A DNA stretch of 64,000 bases from Natrinema salinisoli. Lineage in GTDB: Archaea > Halobacteriota > Halobacteria > Halobacteriales > Natrialbaceae. Below the pieces are notes generated by a model. The model ran no database searches and was not told the DNA's origin. It saw only the letters and a list, made by a program, of their open reading frames with translations. Each line of letters begins with the position of its first letter. Position 1 is the stretch's first letter. Shown in pieces: positions 1 through 8,577 of the stretch. The translations under genes and the position numbers were made by a program. The stretch lies in the NCBI RefSeq assembly GCF_020405205.1, contig NZ_CP084469.1, positions 620,001 through 684,000 of the forward strand, in the 5' to 3' direction.

Positions 1-291
1 ACTGTGTTAACAGGTATGGAGAGGTTTCTACCCGGTCTGACTGCTTCTTTCTACAATTCTTCCCTTTACTACAACCAGTGTTTAACTGTGAATGATTTGA
101 CGAGAGTATCGCATGCCTGCAAGCATACTGCTTGCTGGTCAGACAGACATGGCCAGTGCAGGGAGACGGAAAACGGTGGGGCGTATCAGCGGCGATCAGA
201 CACAGAAAAACGAACAGGGTCCCGTTTGCTCAGCGTCAGTTGACGCGGCTGATGGGATATCGAGTCGAGACTCACAGTCGGGGGCCGACCG
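1..291. other. Upstream region of the multicopper oxidase gene
   Basis: No convincing gene lies here; short reading frames have no recognisable sequence. It should contain the promoter of the large oxidase gene that follows, but I cannot single out one TATA box. A small inverted repeat (GCAAGC at 119-124 and GCTTGC at 130-135, 5-nt loop) is the only clear structural element. Confidence 0.5.
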
Positions 292-3200
292 ATGACTGAT
301 GGCGAAGTACCCGACGATACTGGAAACGACGCTACCGTCGACATAGACGATATTGGTGGGTTCGATTCGTCTACTCGACGGACGTTTCTCAAGGGTGCCG
401 GCGCGGCGACGATCGCGAATTCGATGGTGGGTAACAGCTGGGCGTTCTCCGGAAACGGGAACAACAGGGGACAAAACGGTGTTCGCAAGTTCACCGTCCA
501 CGCGATCCAGGTCGACATCGTCTACAATCGATTCGGGTTGCATCAGCCAAACGGCGCGATGTACGTGCTCGAGGAGAATCTCGAGGCTGCGAGGAAGGCC
601 TCGGGTGTCGCCCCCGGTGACGGGTTCGATCTGATATCGGATGAGAGTGGCGGCGACGACGTCGACACATCGGTCATCGAGCCGCTGACGATCCGGGCGA
701 ACAAGGGCGAAACCGTCGAAATCGAGTTCGTCAATCATCTCGACCAGCCGGCCTCGATGCACCAGACCGGGCTCCCGCAGGATCCGAAGGATTCTGACGG
801 GATGAACGTCGGGTACAACCCGAGTACGGTCGCTCAGCCCGGCGAAACGGTCACGTATCGGTGGGAGGCAACCCACCTTGGTGGGCACTTCTTCTACGAC
901 GGCGCCCACCAGGGATTCAACAGCCCCGACGAGGAACCTGCAACGGTCAATCACCTCTCCCGTGGGCTGTTCGGGACGCTGGTCGTCGAGCCAGAAGGCG
1001 CGACGTGGACCGATCCGGTCACCGGCGGCCCCCTCCGGAGCGGGACGAAGGCCGACATCCACGACCCGAACCACATGGGAACGAGCTACCGTGAGTTCGT
1101 CCCGCACTACCACACACCGTCGGGGGTGTACCTCCCGAACGGCACCGAGAAGAAATGGCCGAAAGATAGTACCAAGCAAACGACACACGGTATCAACTAC
1201 CGGGCTGACGGGACTGGTCCCCGCGTCAACCAGACCGAGGCCCAGCTCCAGCCCCACTCCCTCAAACGACTGTTCTACTCCTCGTGGATCAACGGTGATC
1301 CCGGTGGCGGTGACAACGTTTTCAACGCGTACAAGGGTGACTCCATCAAATTCGTGCCCGTCGGCGCCTCGCTCGAGGAGAACCACGTTCACCACCTCCA
1401 CAACAGCCGGTGGAAGACCGTCCCCGGTCGAACCGATTCGGACACGATCGACGCCCAGACGCTCGGTCTCGGTACGTCGTACCCCGAGTATCTGATCGCG
1501 GCGCACGGTTCGAACAGGGGAACCGCGGTTCACGATGCGGAGCAAAGCGTCCGCCAGAGCATGACGTACAGGGAGGCCTTCGACAGGGGCGGTGCCGGCT
1601 ACGTCCACGGCGGTGCCGGGGACATTCTGTTCCACTGCCACCTGTTCCCCCACTACGCGGAGGGGATGTGGGCGTTTATGCGCGTCCACGACAAGGAACG
1701 CGCCGACCTCCAGCCGCTCCCGAACACGAACATCGTTACCAACCCGTCGTCGGTCGACCTGCCGCTCAATGACGGGATCCTCGGATCGGGAACGAATATT
1801 CCCGGGTTCCCCGATTACGTCCCCGGGACGAAAGGCGAGTTCCCGCCCAAGCCCGTGGCGGGGTCGTCCGGGACGACGAACCCGCGCGCTCCGACCGCGG
1901 CCGAACGGAAGGCCGGCTTTACGACGGACGTCGACGGTGCACCGTACCAGGACCCGGTCGTGGACGAGAACGCACCGGAGCGGAACCACACGATCCACGT
2001 CCTTCAGGGGAAGCACCTCGGGGACATCGTGTACAACGACGCCGGAGATTACGATCCCGAGAGCCTGGTGTACGTCCACGAGGACGACGTCCAGGCCGCG
2101 AAGAACGGCGACCTGAACCCCGAACCGCTGTTCATCCGCGCGAACGTCGGCGAGGCGGTGAACATGACCCTCGTGAACGAGTCGGAGTTCCCGATATCGA
2201 TCCATCCCCACTTCGTCGGGTTCGACAATCAGGGCACCGACTCGACCCCGTCTATCGGGTACCAGACCGAGCAAAGCGTCGAACCGGGGGAGGAACGGAC
2301 CTACCGCTGGTACGCCGACGAGGAAGGCCCGATCTACTTCCACGACCACGCGGTCGGTGCAGAAGAGGCCCAGCACGGCACGTTTGCCGGTCTCATCGTC
2401 GAACCCGAAGGCTCTCGACACCTGGACCCCTACAGCGGGGAGCCGATCGAAAGCGGTGCCCAGGCCATCATCGAGGTTCCCGACGGGACCGACTTCCGCG
2501 AGTTCGGCCTCCACTACAACGACTTCGTCCCGCTGCGCGACAGAGAAACGGGTGAATACGTCAACCAGCAGCGCGAGCACAACCTGAATCTCGGGACGAC
2601 CGCCATCAACAACCGGAACGCGCCGTACTACCATCGAGACGACGACGGCGCAGCGTACGTCCACAGTTCGGCGGTCAACGGGGACCCGGCGACCCCACTG
2701 CTCGAGGCCTACTCGAACGACCCGGTTCGCATTCGGCTGTTTCAGGGTGCGTTCGAGGACCAGCACAACTTCCAGCTCCACGGTCGCCAGATCGAGCCCG
2801 AAGGCCTCGACGAACAGGACACGGTGTCCCAGCTCATCAGCCCCTCGGAAGCGTTCACGTTCATGATCGACCCTTACGACTCGCCGGACACCCCTACCTT
2901 CGACCGCATGCCGAACCCGTCGGGGCTTCCGATCCAGGACTACATGTACGGGTCGGGCATTACCGACGACCGGTTCACCGGCATGTGGGGCATCCACCGC
3001 GTGTTTGATGCGGCGGCACCGCACCTCGAGCCGCTCCCCGACCGCGGGACGCCGGCGGGCAAGGTCACCGAGAACCAACTCGAGCAGATGGGCCATTCGG
3101 CACCGTTCGTCGGCATCGACCGGCTGAAGAACCTGGGTCAGCAAGCCCGGCTGCTGTACGAAGCCGGCGACGACCGAACCCTCACGCCGGATACCGCCGA

Positions 3201-5424
3201 CCGGAAGAATCCGAACGTCGGTCAGAAGCCGCCGAAGCCGCCGTCACCGGGCCAACCCTGCGGAGACGACGCGCCCGATCGCCAGTACGACGTTGTTGCC
3301 CAGCAGGTGGACATCCACTTCAACGACCACGGTGACCACGACCCGCACGGTATCGTCTTCTCGCTCGACGAGTACGCCGACGAAGTGGCAGACGGGACCC
3401 GGCACCCCGATCCGCTTACGATTCGTGCCAACCAGGGAGATTGCATCGAAGTGCGCCTGCAAAACGAACTGCCGGCCGATCTGAACGACTCTCACGTGGA
3501 CCCGCCGATGCGGGTCGAGGAGACGCTGGACACCGAGTGGGAGCCGTCGAATCGCGTTTCGTTACACCCGCAGCGAATCACCTACGGCCCCAACGGCTCG
3601 GACGGCGCGACGGTTGGGTTCAATTACGACCAGACTGTCGCACCGGGTGAGACGATAACCTACCGGTGGTACGCCGACGATCTGTACGACAACATGGTGC
3701 TCACCGACGAGGCCGACGTCCGCGGGCACCGTCACCACGGTGCGTACGGCAACCTCGTCATCGAACCGTCCGATGCCGTCTGGCTCGATTCCTCGACCGG
3801 CGAAGCGTTACCGGAGGGCGTCGATGCGATCGTCAAGCGACCAGGACGGCAATCGGTCCGCGAGTACACGCTGTCGCTGAGCGATGGTCGATACGTCCTC
3901 AACAGCGACGATCCGGACTCGTGTGTGGTCCCCGGCGGTCCGGAGGACGGCAACGCGGACTGTAACACGATCGGCGGGTTCGAAGACAGCGGCCACGGCG
4001 CGATCAACAACCGTTCCGAACCGTTCGTCCGTCGATTCCAGACCGACCCGGCACAGCACAAGGTCTTCGACTCGGACGTCCACGGTGATCCGGCGACGCC
4101 GGTGTACCGAGCACTCACCGGTGATCCGGTGAAGTTCCTGGTCCACCAGCCGGCCGACAAGGCCCGTGGCACGTCGTTCCACCTGTCGGGTCACCAGTGG
4201 CAGCGCTATCGCGGCATCCCCGAATCGCCAGTTATCGGCGTTGAGGACCGCCTCAGCCCGGGTAAGGGCGTCAGGCTGGGGCTGACCAGCGACGCTGGCG
4301 GTCACCAGCAAGCGACCGGTGACTACATCTTCCAGGAGACCAAGCAGCGCCGACGCCTCGAGTCGGGTCTCTGGGGAATTTTCCGGGTGCGGAACACGCC
4401 CAGCGACTTCCCGAATCCGGTACAGCCGCTTCCCGATCTGGACAACCCCGTCGACCCGAAGCAGCGTCCGAACTGGAACGTGTTCCACGAAGACATCACG
4501 CGGAACGGGATCGACGACTTGGTGATCGGCATTCCTGAGAGCGACGTCGGTGGGAAAAACGCCGGCGCAGTGTACATCTTCGAAGACCATTCGGGGCCCG
4601 TCGACGAACTGTCCAATGCCGACTTGACGTTGCTTGGGAGCAGGCCCGGACAAGGTCTCGGTACGACCGTCGATAGACGGGGCAACGGAAACGCGCCGGT
4701 ACTCGCCATCGGAACGGCATCCGGCAAAGAGATCACTGTCCCTGCGGGAACCCCGGCGGTCGACGCAATCGCAAACCCGGCCGACACGCCCGAGCGTCGC
4801 TTCCTGAAAAATACCACCAAGAACACCCTCAAAGCTGTCCACGACGCCGAAAAGGCCCAGAACGGTTACGGAAACGGTCGTGGTAACGGGAACGGCGGTG
4901 GTAACGGAAACGGCGGGAATGGCAATGGAAACGATGGCGGCGGAAACGGTCGTGGTAACGGAAACGACGGTGGAAACGGCCGTGGCAACGGTAACGGTCG
5001 TGGTAACGGAAACGACGGTGGAAACGGCCGTGGCAACGGTAACGGTCGTGGTAACGGAAACGACGGTGGAAACGGCCGTGGCAACGGTAACGGCCGTGGC
5101 AATGGAAACAGCGGTGGAAACGGCCGTGGCAACGGTAACGGCCGTGGCAATGGAAACAGCGGTGGAAACGGCCGTGGCAACGGAAATGGCCGTGGTAACA
5201 GTAGGCGTTCAGATCTTGACGATCACGTTCACAGCGGTCCGTCCACATCACGGTCTGAGGGGACGGTCGGTCGGACGCAGTTCCTCAGCTGTACCGATTG
5301 CGGACAGAAAAGCGCTCCAGCCGGCGATGCGAGCATGTGGAGCGTAACGGACGCAGCCGACGAGGGAGAATCGGGCTTCGAGTGCGATTCCTGTGGTTCC
5401 CTCCTGGAGGATACCGAGCTATGA
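292..5424 (+). CDS. Very large Tat-exported multicopper-oxidase-like protein with FG-GAP segment, Gly/Asn repeat linker and zinc ribbon
   Basis: A 1,710-residue protein. A twin-arginine signal (RRTFLK, residues 29-34) precedes a hydrophobic stretch, so export folded across the membrane is expected. Three tandem cupredoxin-pair repeats follow (about 60-490, 555-970 and 1045-1390). Copper motifs are split between repeats: HVHHLH (365-370) and HCHLFPHYAEGM (448-459) in repeat 1, HPH (638-640) and HDH (684-686) in repeat 2; repeat 3 keeps only scattered His. Residues near 1404-1431 (NGIDDLVIGIPE, then NAGAVYIFE) look like one FG-GAP/integrin-type repeat. Residues about 1524-1640 are Gly/Asn-rich, and C1667, C1670, C1698, C1701 form a zinc-ribbon-like tail. 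Family members oxidise phenols or metals with O2; a substrate (for example Mn or Cu) is only inference. The ATG at 292 is the first that gives a normal Tat leader. Confidence 0.9.
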   Translation: MTDGEVPDDTGNDATVDIDDIGGFDSSTRRTFLKGAGAATIANSMVGNSWAFSGNGNNRGQNGVRKFTVHAIQVDIVYNRFGLHQPNGAMYVLEENLEAARKASGVAPGDGFDLISDESGGDDVDTSVIEPLTIRANKGETVEIEFVNHLDQPASMHQTGLPQDPKDSDGMNVGYNPSTVAQPGETVTYRWEATHLGGHFFYDGAHQGFNSPDEEPATVNHLSRGLFGTLVVEPEGATWTDPVTGGPLRSGTKADIHDPNHMGTSYREFVPHYHTPSGVYLPNGTEKKWPKDSTKQTTHGINYRADGTGPRVNQTEAQLQPHSLKRLFYSSWINGDPGGGDNVFNAYKGDSIKFVPVGASLEENHVHHLHNSRWKTVPGRTDSDTIDAQTLGLGTSYPEYLIAAHGSNRGTAVHDAEQSVRQSMTYREAFDRGGAGYVHGGAGDILFHCHLFPHYAEGMWAFMRVHDKERADLQPLPNTNIVTNPSSVDLPLNDGILGSGTNIPGFPDYVPGTKGEFPPKPVAGSSGTTNPRAPTAAERKAGFTTDVDGAPYQDPVVDENAPERNHTIHVLQGKHLGDIVYNDAGDYDPESLVYVHEDDVQAAKNGDLNPEPLFIRANVGEAVNMTLVNESEFPISIHPHFVGFDNQGTDSTPSIGYQTEQSVEPGEERTYRWYADEEGPIYFHDHAVGAEEAQHGTFAGLIVEPEGSRHLDPYSGEPIESGAQAIIEVPDGTDFREFGLHYNDFVPLRDRETGEYVNQQREHNLNLGTTAINNRNAPYYHRDDDGAAYVHSSAVNGDPATPLLEAYSNDPVRIRLFQGAFEDQHNFQLHGRQIEPEGLDEQDTVSQLISPSEAFTFMIDPYDSPDTPTFDRMPNPSGLPIQDYMYGSGITDDRFTGMWGIHRVFDAAAPHLEPLPDRGTPAGKVTENQLEQMGHSAPFVGIDRLKNLGQQARLLYEAGDDRTLTPDTADRKNPNVGQKPPKPPSPGQPCGDDAPDRQYDVVAQQVDIHFNDHGDHDPHGIVFSLDEYADEVADGTRHPDPLTIRANQGDCIEVRLQNELPADLNDSHVDPPMRVEETLDTEWEPSNRVSLHPQRITYGPNGSDGATVGFNYDQTVAPGETITYRWYADDLYDNMVLTDEADVRGHRHHGAYGNLVIEPSDAVWLDSSTGEALPEGVDAIVKRPGRQSVREYTLSLSDGRYVLNSDDPDSCVVPGGPEDGNADCNTIGGFEDSGHGAINNRSEPFVRRFQTDPAQHKVFDSDVHGDPATPVYRALTGDPVKFLVHQPADKARGTSFHLSGHQWQRYRGIPESPVIGVEDRLSPGKGVRLGLTSDAGGHQQATGDYIFQETKQRRRLESGLWGIFRVRNTPSDFPNPVQPLPDLDNPVDPKQRPNWNVFHEDITRNGIDDLVIGIPESDVGGKNAGAVYIFEDHSGPVDELSNADLTLLGSRPGQGLGTTVDRRGNGNAPVLAIGTASGKEITVPAGTPAVDAIANPADTPERRFLKNTTKNTLKAVHDAEKAQNGYGNGRGNGNGGGNGNGGNGNGNDGGGNGRGNGNDGGNGRGNGNGRGNGNDGGNGRGNGNGRGNGNDGGNGRGNGNGRGNGNSGGNGRGNGNGRGNGNSGGNGRGNGNGRGNSRRSDLDDHVHSGPSTSRSEGTVGRTQFLSCTDCGQKSAPAGDASMWSVTDAADEGESGFECDSCGSLLEDTEL
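4861..5205 (+). repeat. In-frame 48-bp tandem repeats encoding a Gly/Asn/Arg-rich linker
   Basis: From about 4955 the DNA repeats with a 48-bp period (16 residues, of the type GNGNDGGNGRGNGNGR) for roughly five copies, preceded by less regular Gly/Asn codons. Later copies differ mainly by a GAC to AGC change (Asp to Ser). All copies keep the reading frame. This linker joins the oxidase/FG-GAP part to the zinc ribbon. Such arrays change copy number by slippage or unequal crossing-over. Confidence 0.85.
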
Positions 5425-5606
5425 CAATGCAGACGGTGTCAATCCAGTCTCCGCCAGCGGCCATCGAGCTGAGACCATCGAGTCGATCGCGTTCCCTCCA
5501 GCCCCTCCGTTGTGAGGAAGACGGAGAGCGAGACGTCACGTGTATCGGTCTTTCCCCGGCTGGACGCCGGGAAAATCGTGCGGTAACTGCCTCGTGCACA
5601 GAGTAA
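5421..5606 (+). CDS. Possible 61-residue protein translationally coupled to the oxidase
   Basis: The ATG at 5421 overlaps the oxidase stop codon (ATGA), and GGAGG lies at 5407-5411, an ideal spacing for a haloarchaeal ribosome binding site. The product has no domain I recognise; it is Ser/Arg-rich with two cysteines and is less acidic than typical haloarchaeal proteins, which argues for caution. It ends 2 bp before the next small ORF, so the three could form one transcript. The case rests on start-site context, not on protein similarity. Confidence 0.35.
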   Translation: MTMQTVSIQSPPAAIELRPSSRSRSLQPLRCEEDGERDVTCIGLSPAGRRENRAVTASCTE

Positions 5607-5608
5607 CA

Positions 5609-5737
5609 ATGGACACAATCATCCTCCTGATCGCCGCCGGACTGATTCTGGTCATGGCGTATCGACGACTGCGGAAAACGCAAAAGAAGCTCAAACAACA
5701 CTTCAGATCCGGGATTAACGAGGTGAAAGAGAACTAG
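5609..5737 (+). CDS. 42-residue single-pass membrane microprotein
   Basis: The predicted protein starts with a hydrophobic helix (about residues 3-18, IILLIAAGLILVMAY) followed by a strongly basic segment (RRLRKTQKKLK). The positive-inside rule would place the C-terminus in the cytoplasm. It starts 2 bp after the stop of the preceding ORF, which supports co-expression with the exported oxidase. The function is unknown; a membrane tether or small partner of the oxidase is a guess from location only. Confidence 0.5.
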   Translation: MDTIILLIAAGLILVMAYRRLRKTQKKLKQHFRSGINEVKEN

Positions 5738-6340
5738 CCGTCAGCTCATCCACGTTCACATCAGAGTGAGACCCTCCGCGCCGTAATCGGAGAAGAACCG
5801 ACGGTGCCTCAGATAGTCGGGCGTCGTCCGACGACGGTGGCGTGGATTTCGACCCTCGCTCAGGAGCATCCCCTGGCTCTGTCATGGGTGCCCCAATCCG
5901 CCGACAACTCATTGTTCCGCGGTTTCTCGACGTCGCTCTCACCTCGGTGGTCGAACCACACGGTCGATCTGCTGGTTCTGTTATCTATTGTTGTCGGGCT
6001 CGCGGAACGGCGCAGACGTGAGTGGATCGATTTTAGTCGTCATTGCAATTATTCACACACTGGTCGCACGGCTGTCGTACGATCAGGTATACATTGTCCT
6101 GCAGGGGCTACTGTGGGCTCTTCAGTCTCAGCCACCGGAGGCTGGCGGAACCTGTGTACAAATTAGTCTTGCTGTGATACTACGGTTTGGAGGCTTTATC
6201 GTATGATTTCGGTAGTGCCGACACCCAGTTTTCCGCGATTCACGTCCGGTCCGGAGGACCGAGATTTTCTCGCTGTTTGACGAGTGACTAAGCCACCGGT
6301 ACGCCCGAAGTTTATCGAGACATCTGAACCCCGAGTCAAT
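5738..6340. other. Gene-poor stretch downstream of the oxidase cluster
   Basis: About 600 bp without a convincing gene. Two plus-strand frames around 5800-6200 contain hydrophobic runs (for example SILVVIAIIHTLVA near 6030) but are broken by stops and shift frame, so a decayed membrane-protein gene is possible. I recognise no family and see no promoter or RNA. Confidence 0.4.
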
Positions 6341-6511
6341 TCACTTTTCAGTAAAGCTTTCTATCACTCCATCACCGGTGTTGAATTGAGCCATGAGTAT
6401 TCCGATAACTTCGGGATTGCTCGGCTCGTACCCGAGCTGGTCTGTCAGCTCGTCTTTAATCTCTGTGAATCGGTCCCCTTTCTCTCCGTAAAGTTTGATG
6501 TGGACCGTCAT
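6341..6511 (-). CDS. 56-residue conserved-looking small protein
   Basis: Reading the minus strand from the ATG at 6511 to TGA at 6341 gives an acidic, soluble protein that begins MTVHIKLYGEKGDRFTEIKD and continues with a segment containing LGYEPSNPEVIGILMAQF. Composition (Asp/Glu-rich) fits a haloarchaeal protein far better than the overlapping plus-strand frame. GGTAGG sits just upstream of the start. The pattern of a short beta strand, then helices, resembles small DNA-binding or antitoxin-like proteins often found near mobile genes, but I cannot name a family. Confidence 0.6.
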   Translation of the reverse strand: MTVHIKLYGEKGDRFTEIKDELTDQLGYEPSNPEVIGILMAQFNTGDGVIESFTEK

Positions 6512-7136
6512 TCCTACCTAGACGGTCTCTCTCGACGGGTTCGTTGTCTCCCGTCGGACAGCGCTGTTTTGAAAATGATACTGTGACAAATCACGGACTA
6601 ACGGCCCAATGTAGCTTCCCATTCCCACCACAAATAATTAATATATGTGATACTGTAAATATGTTTCGGAATGACATTTTTGTTTCGGAATTTTGTCTAT
6701 GCTGGTGGTACCTGACATCCCTCGCACGCCATAAATTGAGTGGTTGGCGTCCACTCCGACCGAAACAACATCAAAAAGTGATCTCGGACTGTGACCATGT
6801 GGCTCTCGTCTCCGAGTGATACCACTGCTGGCAATCTCGTGAAACCGTCGAGATAGGTTTCATTACGACAAAAGTAGTACTCGAAAGGCAATCTGAAACA
6901 GTATCTGCTCACTGATTCTCGTGATATTCCGCATCCTAGCCCTTCTATATCCAATCTCGTAGCAACCACCCTGACGACCACATTCGTATAGCCATATGTG
7001 ATTTACAAGTCGCTCCTCGGACGCCACAATCGAGTTCAGTTGTCGTAATTGCGTAAACAATATGAATTGTTCCTGCCGGAACGATTCGATAGAGGGACGC
7101 CAGCAGCGGAATCGCGGCCAGAAACAGTCTTGTCGC
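6512..7136. other. AT-rich gene-poor stretch beside the integrase
   Basis: About 620 bp with AT-rich islands (for example 6632-6670) unlike the flanking chromosome. A minus-strand frame at 6697-6981 has no recognisable sequence and a non-acidic composition. Lower GC and lack of coding signal are typical of decayed mobile DNA. No att repeat could be identified. Confidence 0.4.
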
Positions 7137-8192
7137 TTATTTTCGTTGTCCAGTTACGGTATAGATACACCCGAGGTAGGTCTCGCGGACCCGATCCCCC
7201 CAGTTGTGGGTGTAGGTATCGATCACGTCGCCGGCGACGTCGCCCCGGAGGTACTGGACGATACCCCGATCGCCAGTTCGATCCCGGAGGTGGGTGGTGA
7301 AGAAGTGTCGGAAATAGTGTGGCGTGACGTTCTCTTGCGTTCCGCCGCCGGTCCGGTACCAACCGCGCTCTCGAGCGTGTTTCTCGACGATATAGCGAAC
7401 GTCCGAGGGAGTGAGCCGCTCGCCCCACGAATCGCGAGTATCGAGAAAGAGCGGCCGCGCCGACGAGACGGCGTCCGGACGGATCGCCAGCCACTCGAGT
7501 AGTGCGCGACGAAGCTCGCCGTCCACCGGAACCACCGTGTCCCGCTTTCGCTTGTTCGATGCCGTCCGTTCTTCGCCGTTGATACCCGTGCCACGGGCCG
7601 GTTCCGAGGAGATGAAAACGGACGACGGACGCCGCTCGAGCCCGACCCGGGGCGTCCACTCGAGGTCGAGTTCCGGTATCTCGAGGTAAAGATCCCGGAG
7701 ATCGAGGTTACAGAGTTCACCGACGCGCATTCCGGTCTTCAACAGGGTGACGACGACGGCCCGCTCGAGGGGGTGTGCGATCGCCTCGACGAACGATCGC
7801 ATTTCGTCGACCGAGATATCTCGTCGGGTGGGGTTCGTGTCGATCGATTCGGACATCTCCTCCATGACGAGGGCCATCGGATTGTCGTCGAAGACGCCGA
7901 CCCGAGTCATGTAGTCGTAGAACCGGTTGAGATAAGAGGCGTAGGTGGCGATCGTGCTGGATTCGAACGCCCCGCGCAGCGAGTGGATCCAGGCCATACA
8001 CTCCCGGCGCTGGGCCGCTCCGACCGCATCGATATCGAATCGCTCGCGGAGGAACGCCTCGAACCGTCGGAGCACGCGCTCGTAGGCCTCGAGCGTCCGT
8101 TCGCTCTTGCCGTGATACCGCTGGTCGTCGAGGAAGTACGAGATCGGATCCGTCACGTCCTCGGGGGCGTCGGTCCCGGGTTCAGTCGCCAT
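7137..8192 (-). CDS. Tyrosine recombinase / XerC-D-like integrase
   Basis: A 351-residue site-specific recombinase. An N-terminal SAM-like core-binding domain (about 15-105) precedes the catalytic domain. The catalytic set is visible: R156 in TGMRVGEL, Lys near 214-216, H292-x-x-R295 in PHYFRHFF, and nucleophile Y327 in DVIDTYTH; the usual second His/Trp region reads RGDVAGD. A basic insert lies at about 205-217. The ATG at 8192 overlaps the end of the upstream DUF5805-like gene by 11 bp, so the two are probably translated together; an upstream GTG at 8201 is a less likely start. Low-coding DNA on both sides suggests a resident integrated-element relic, but XerA-like housekeeping use is possible. 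Confidence 0.9.
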   Translation of the reverse strand: MATEPGTDAPEDVTDPISYFLDDQRYHGKSERTLEAYERVLRRFEAFLRERFDIDAVGAAQRRECMAWIHSLRGAFESSTIATYASYLNRFYDYMTRVGVFDDNPMALVMEEMSESIDTNPTRRDISVDEMRSFVEAIAHPLERAVVVTLLKTGMRVGELCNLDLRDLYLEIPELDLEWTPRVGLERRPSSVFISSEPARGTGINGEERTASNKRKRDTVVPVDGELRRALLEWLAIRPDAVSSARPLFLDTRDSWGERLTPSDVRYIVEKHARERGWYRTGGGTQENVTPHYFRHFFTTHLRDRTGDRGIVQYLRGDVAGDVIDTYTHNWGDRVRETYLGCIYTVTGQRK

Positions 8193-8577
8193 CGCCACCA
8201 CCGTCGACAGTCGTGTACCCGCCGTGGCGACCGCTGTATCGAATCCGGTTGGTCGACTGGAGCTCCTCGAGTGTCTCGTCTAACTGTGACTCGATATCCT
8301 GGGAGACTGCCTCGAGGAGCTCGTCCCACGAGTACGTGTCAGTTGAGAGTAAATTGAGGACCTGTGTTTCGAGGTCGCTACCCCCGGGGTCTGGGCCGGT
8401 AGAATCGGGTTCCGCAGAGCCGGATTCGAACCCCCGTCGCCCCGCCTGCACCATCGTTCGGACGAACTCGCTCTGGCTCATGTCGAGCTCGGCGGCGTGG
8501 GACTCCCACTCGGATTTCTGGTAGGCAGGCACGTACGTTTTGACAGCTGTTCTAGATGTGTCCGCCGAATCGCTCAT
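8182..8577 (-). CDS. DUF5805-like protein paired with the integrase
   Basis: A 131-residue protein. The N-terminal half (VKTYVPAYQKSEWESHAAELDMSQSEFVRTMVQAG) resembles a ribbon-helix-helix/CopG-type segment; the C-terminal half (about 75-120) looks like a winged helix (LLSTDTYSWDELLEAV ... RIRYSGRHGGYTTV). I know such genes mainly as companions of haloarchaeal integrases, where they probably bind DNA and assist or control recombination. The ATG at 8577 was preferred over one 39 bp upstream because the extra residues are not acidic. It overlaps the integrase by 11 bp. Confidence 0.75.
   Translation of the reverse strand: MSDSADTSRTAVKTYVPAYQKSEWESHAAELDMSQSEFVRTMVQAGRRGFESGSAEPDSTGPDPGGSDLETQVLNLLSTDTYSWDELLEAVSQDIESQLDETLEELQSTNRIRYSGRHGGYTTVDGGGDGD

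Noticed and set aside
196-3144. 982-codon open frame on the minus strand opposite the multicopper oxidase
   Set aside because: A product of third-position GC bias in the true gene. It is Arg/Val-rich, has no domain and no plausible start context; several similar long antisense frames (for example 17250-19100, 24919-26748, 19455-20846) were dropped for the same reason.
5804-6206. Hydrophobic frames that could be a membrane protein
   Set aside because: Coding would need frame changes and has no recognisable motif; recorded only as possible decayed sequence.
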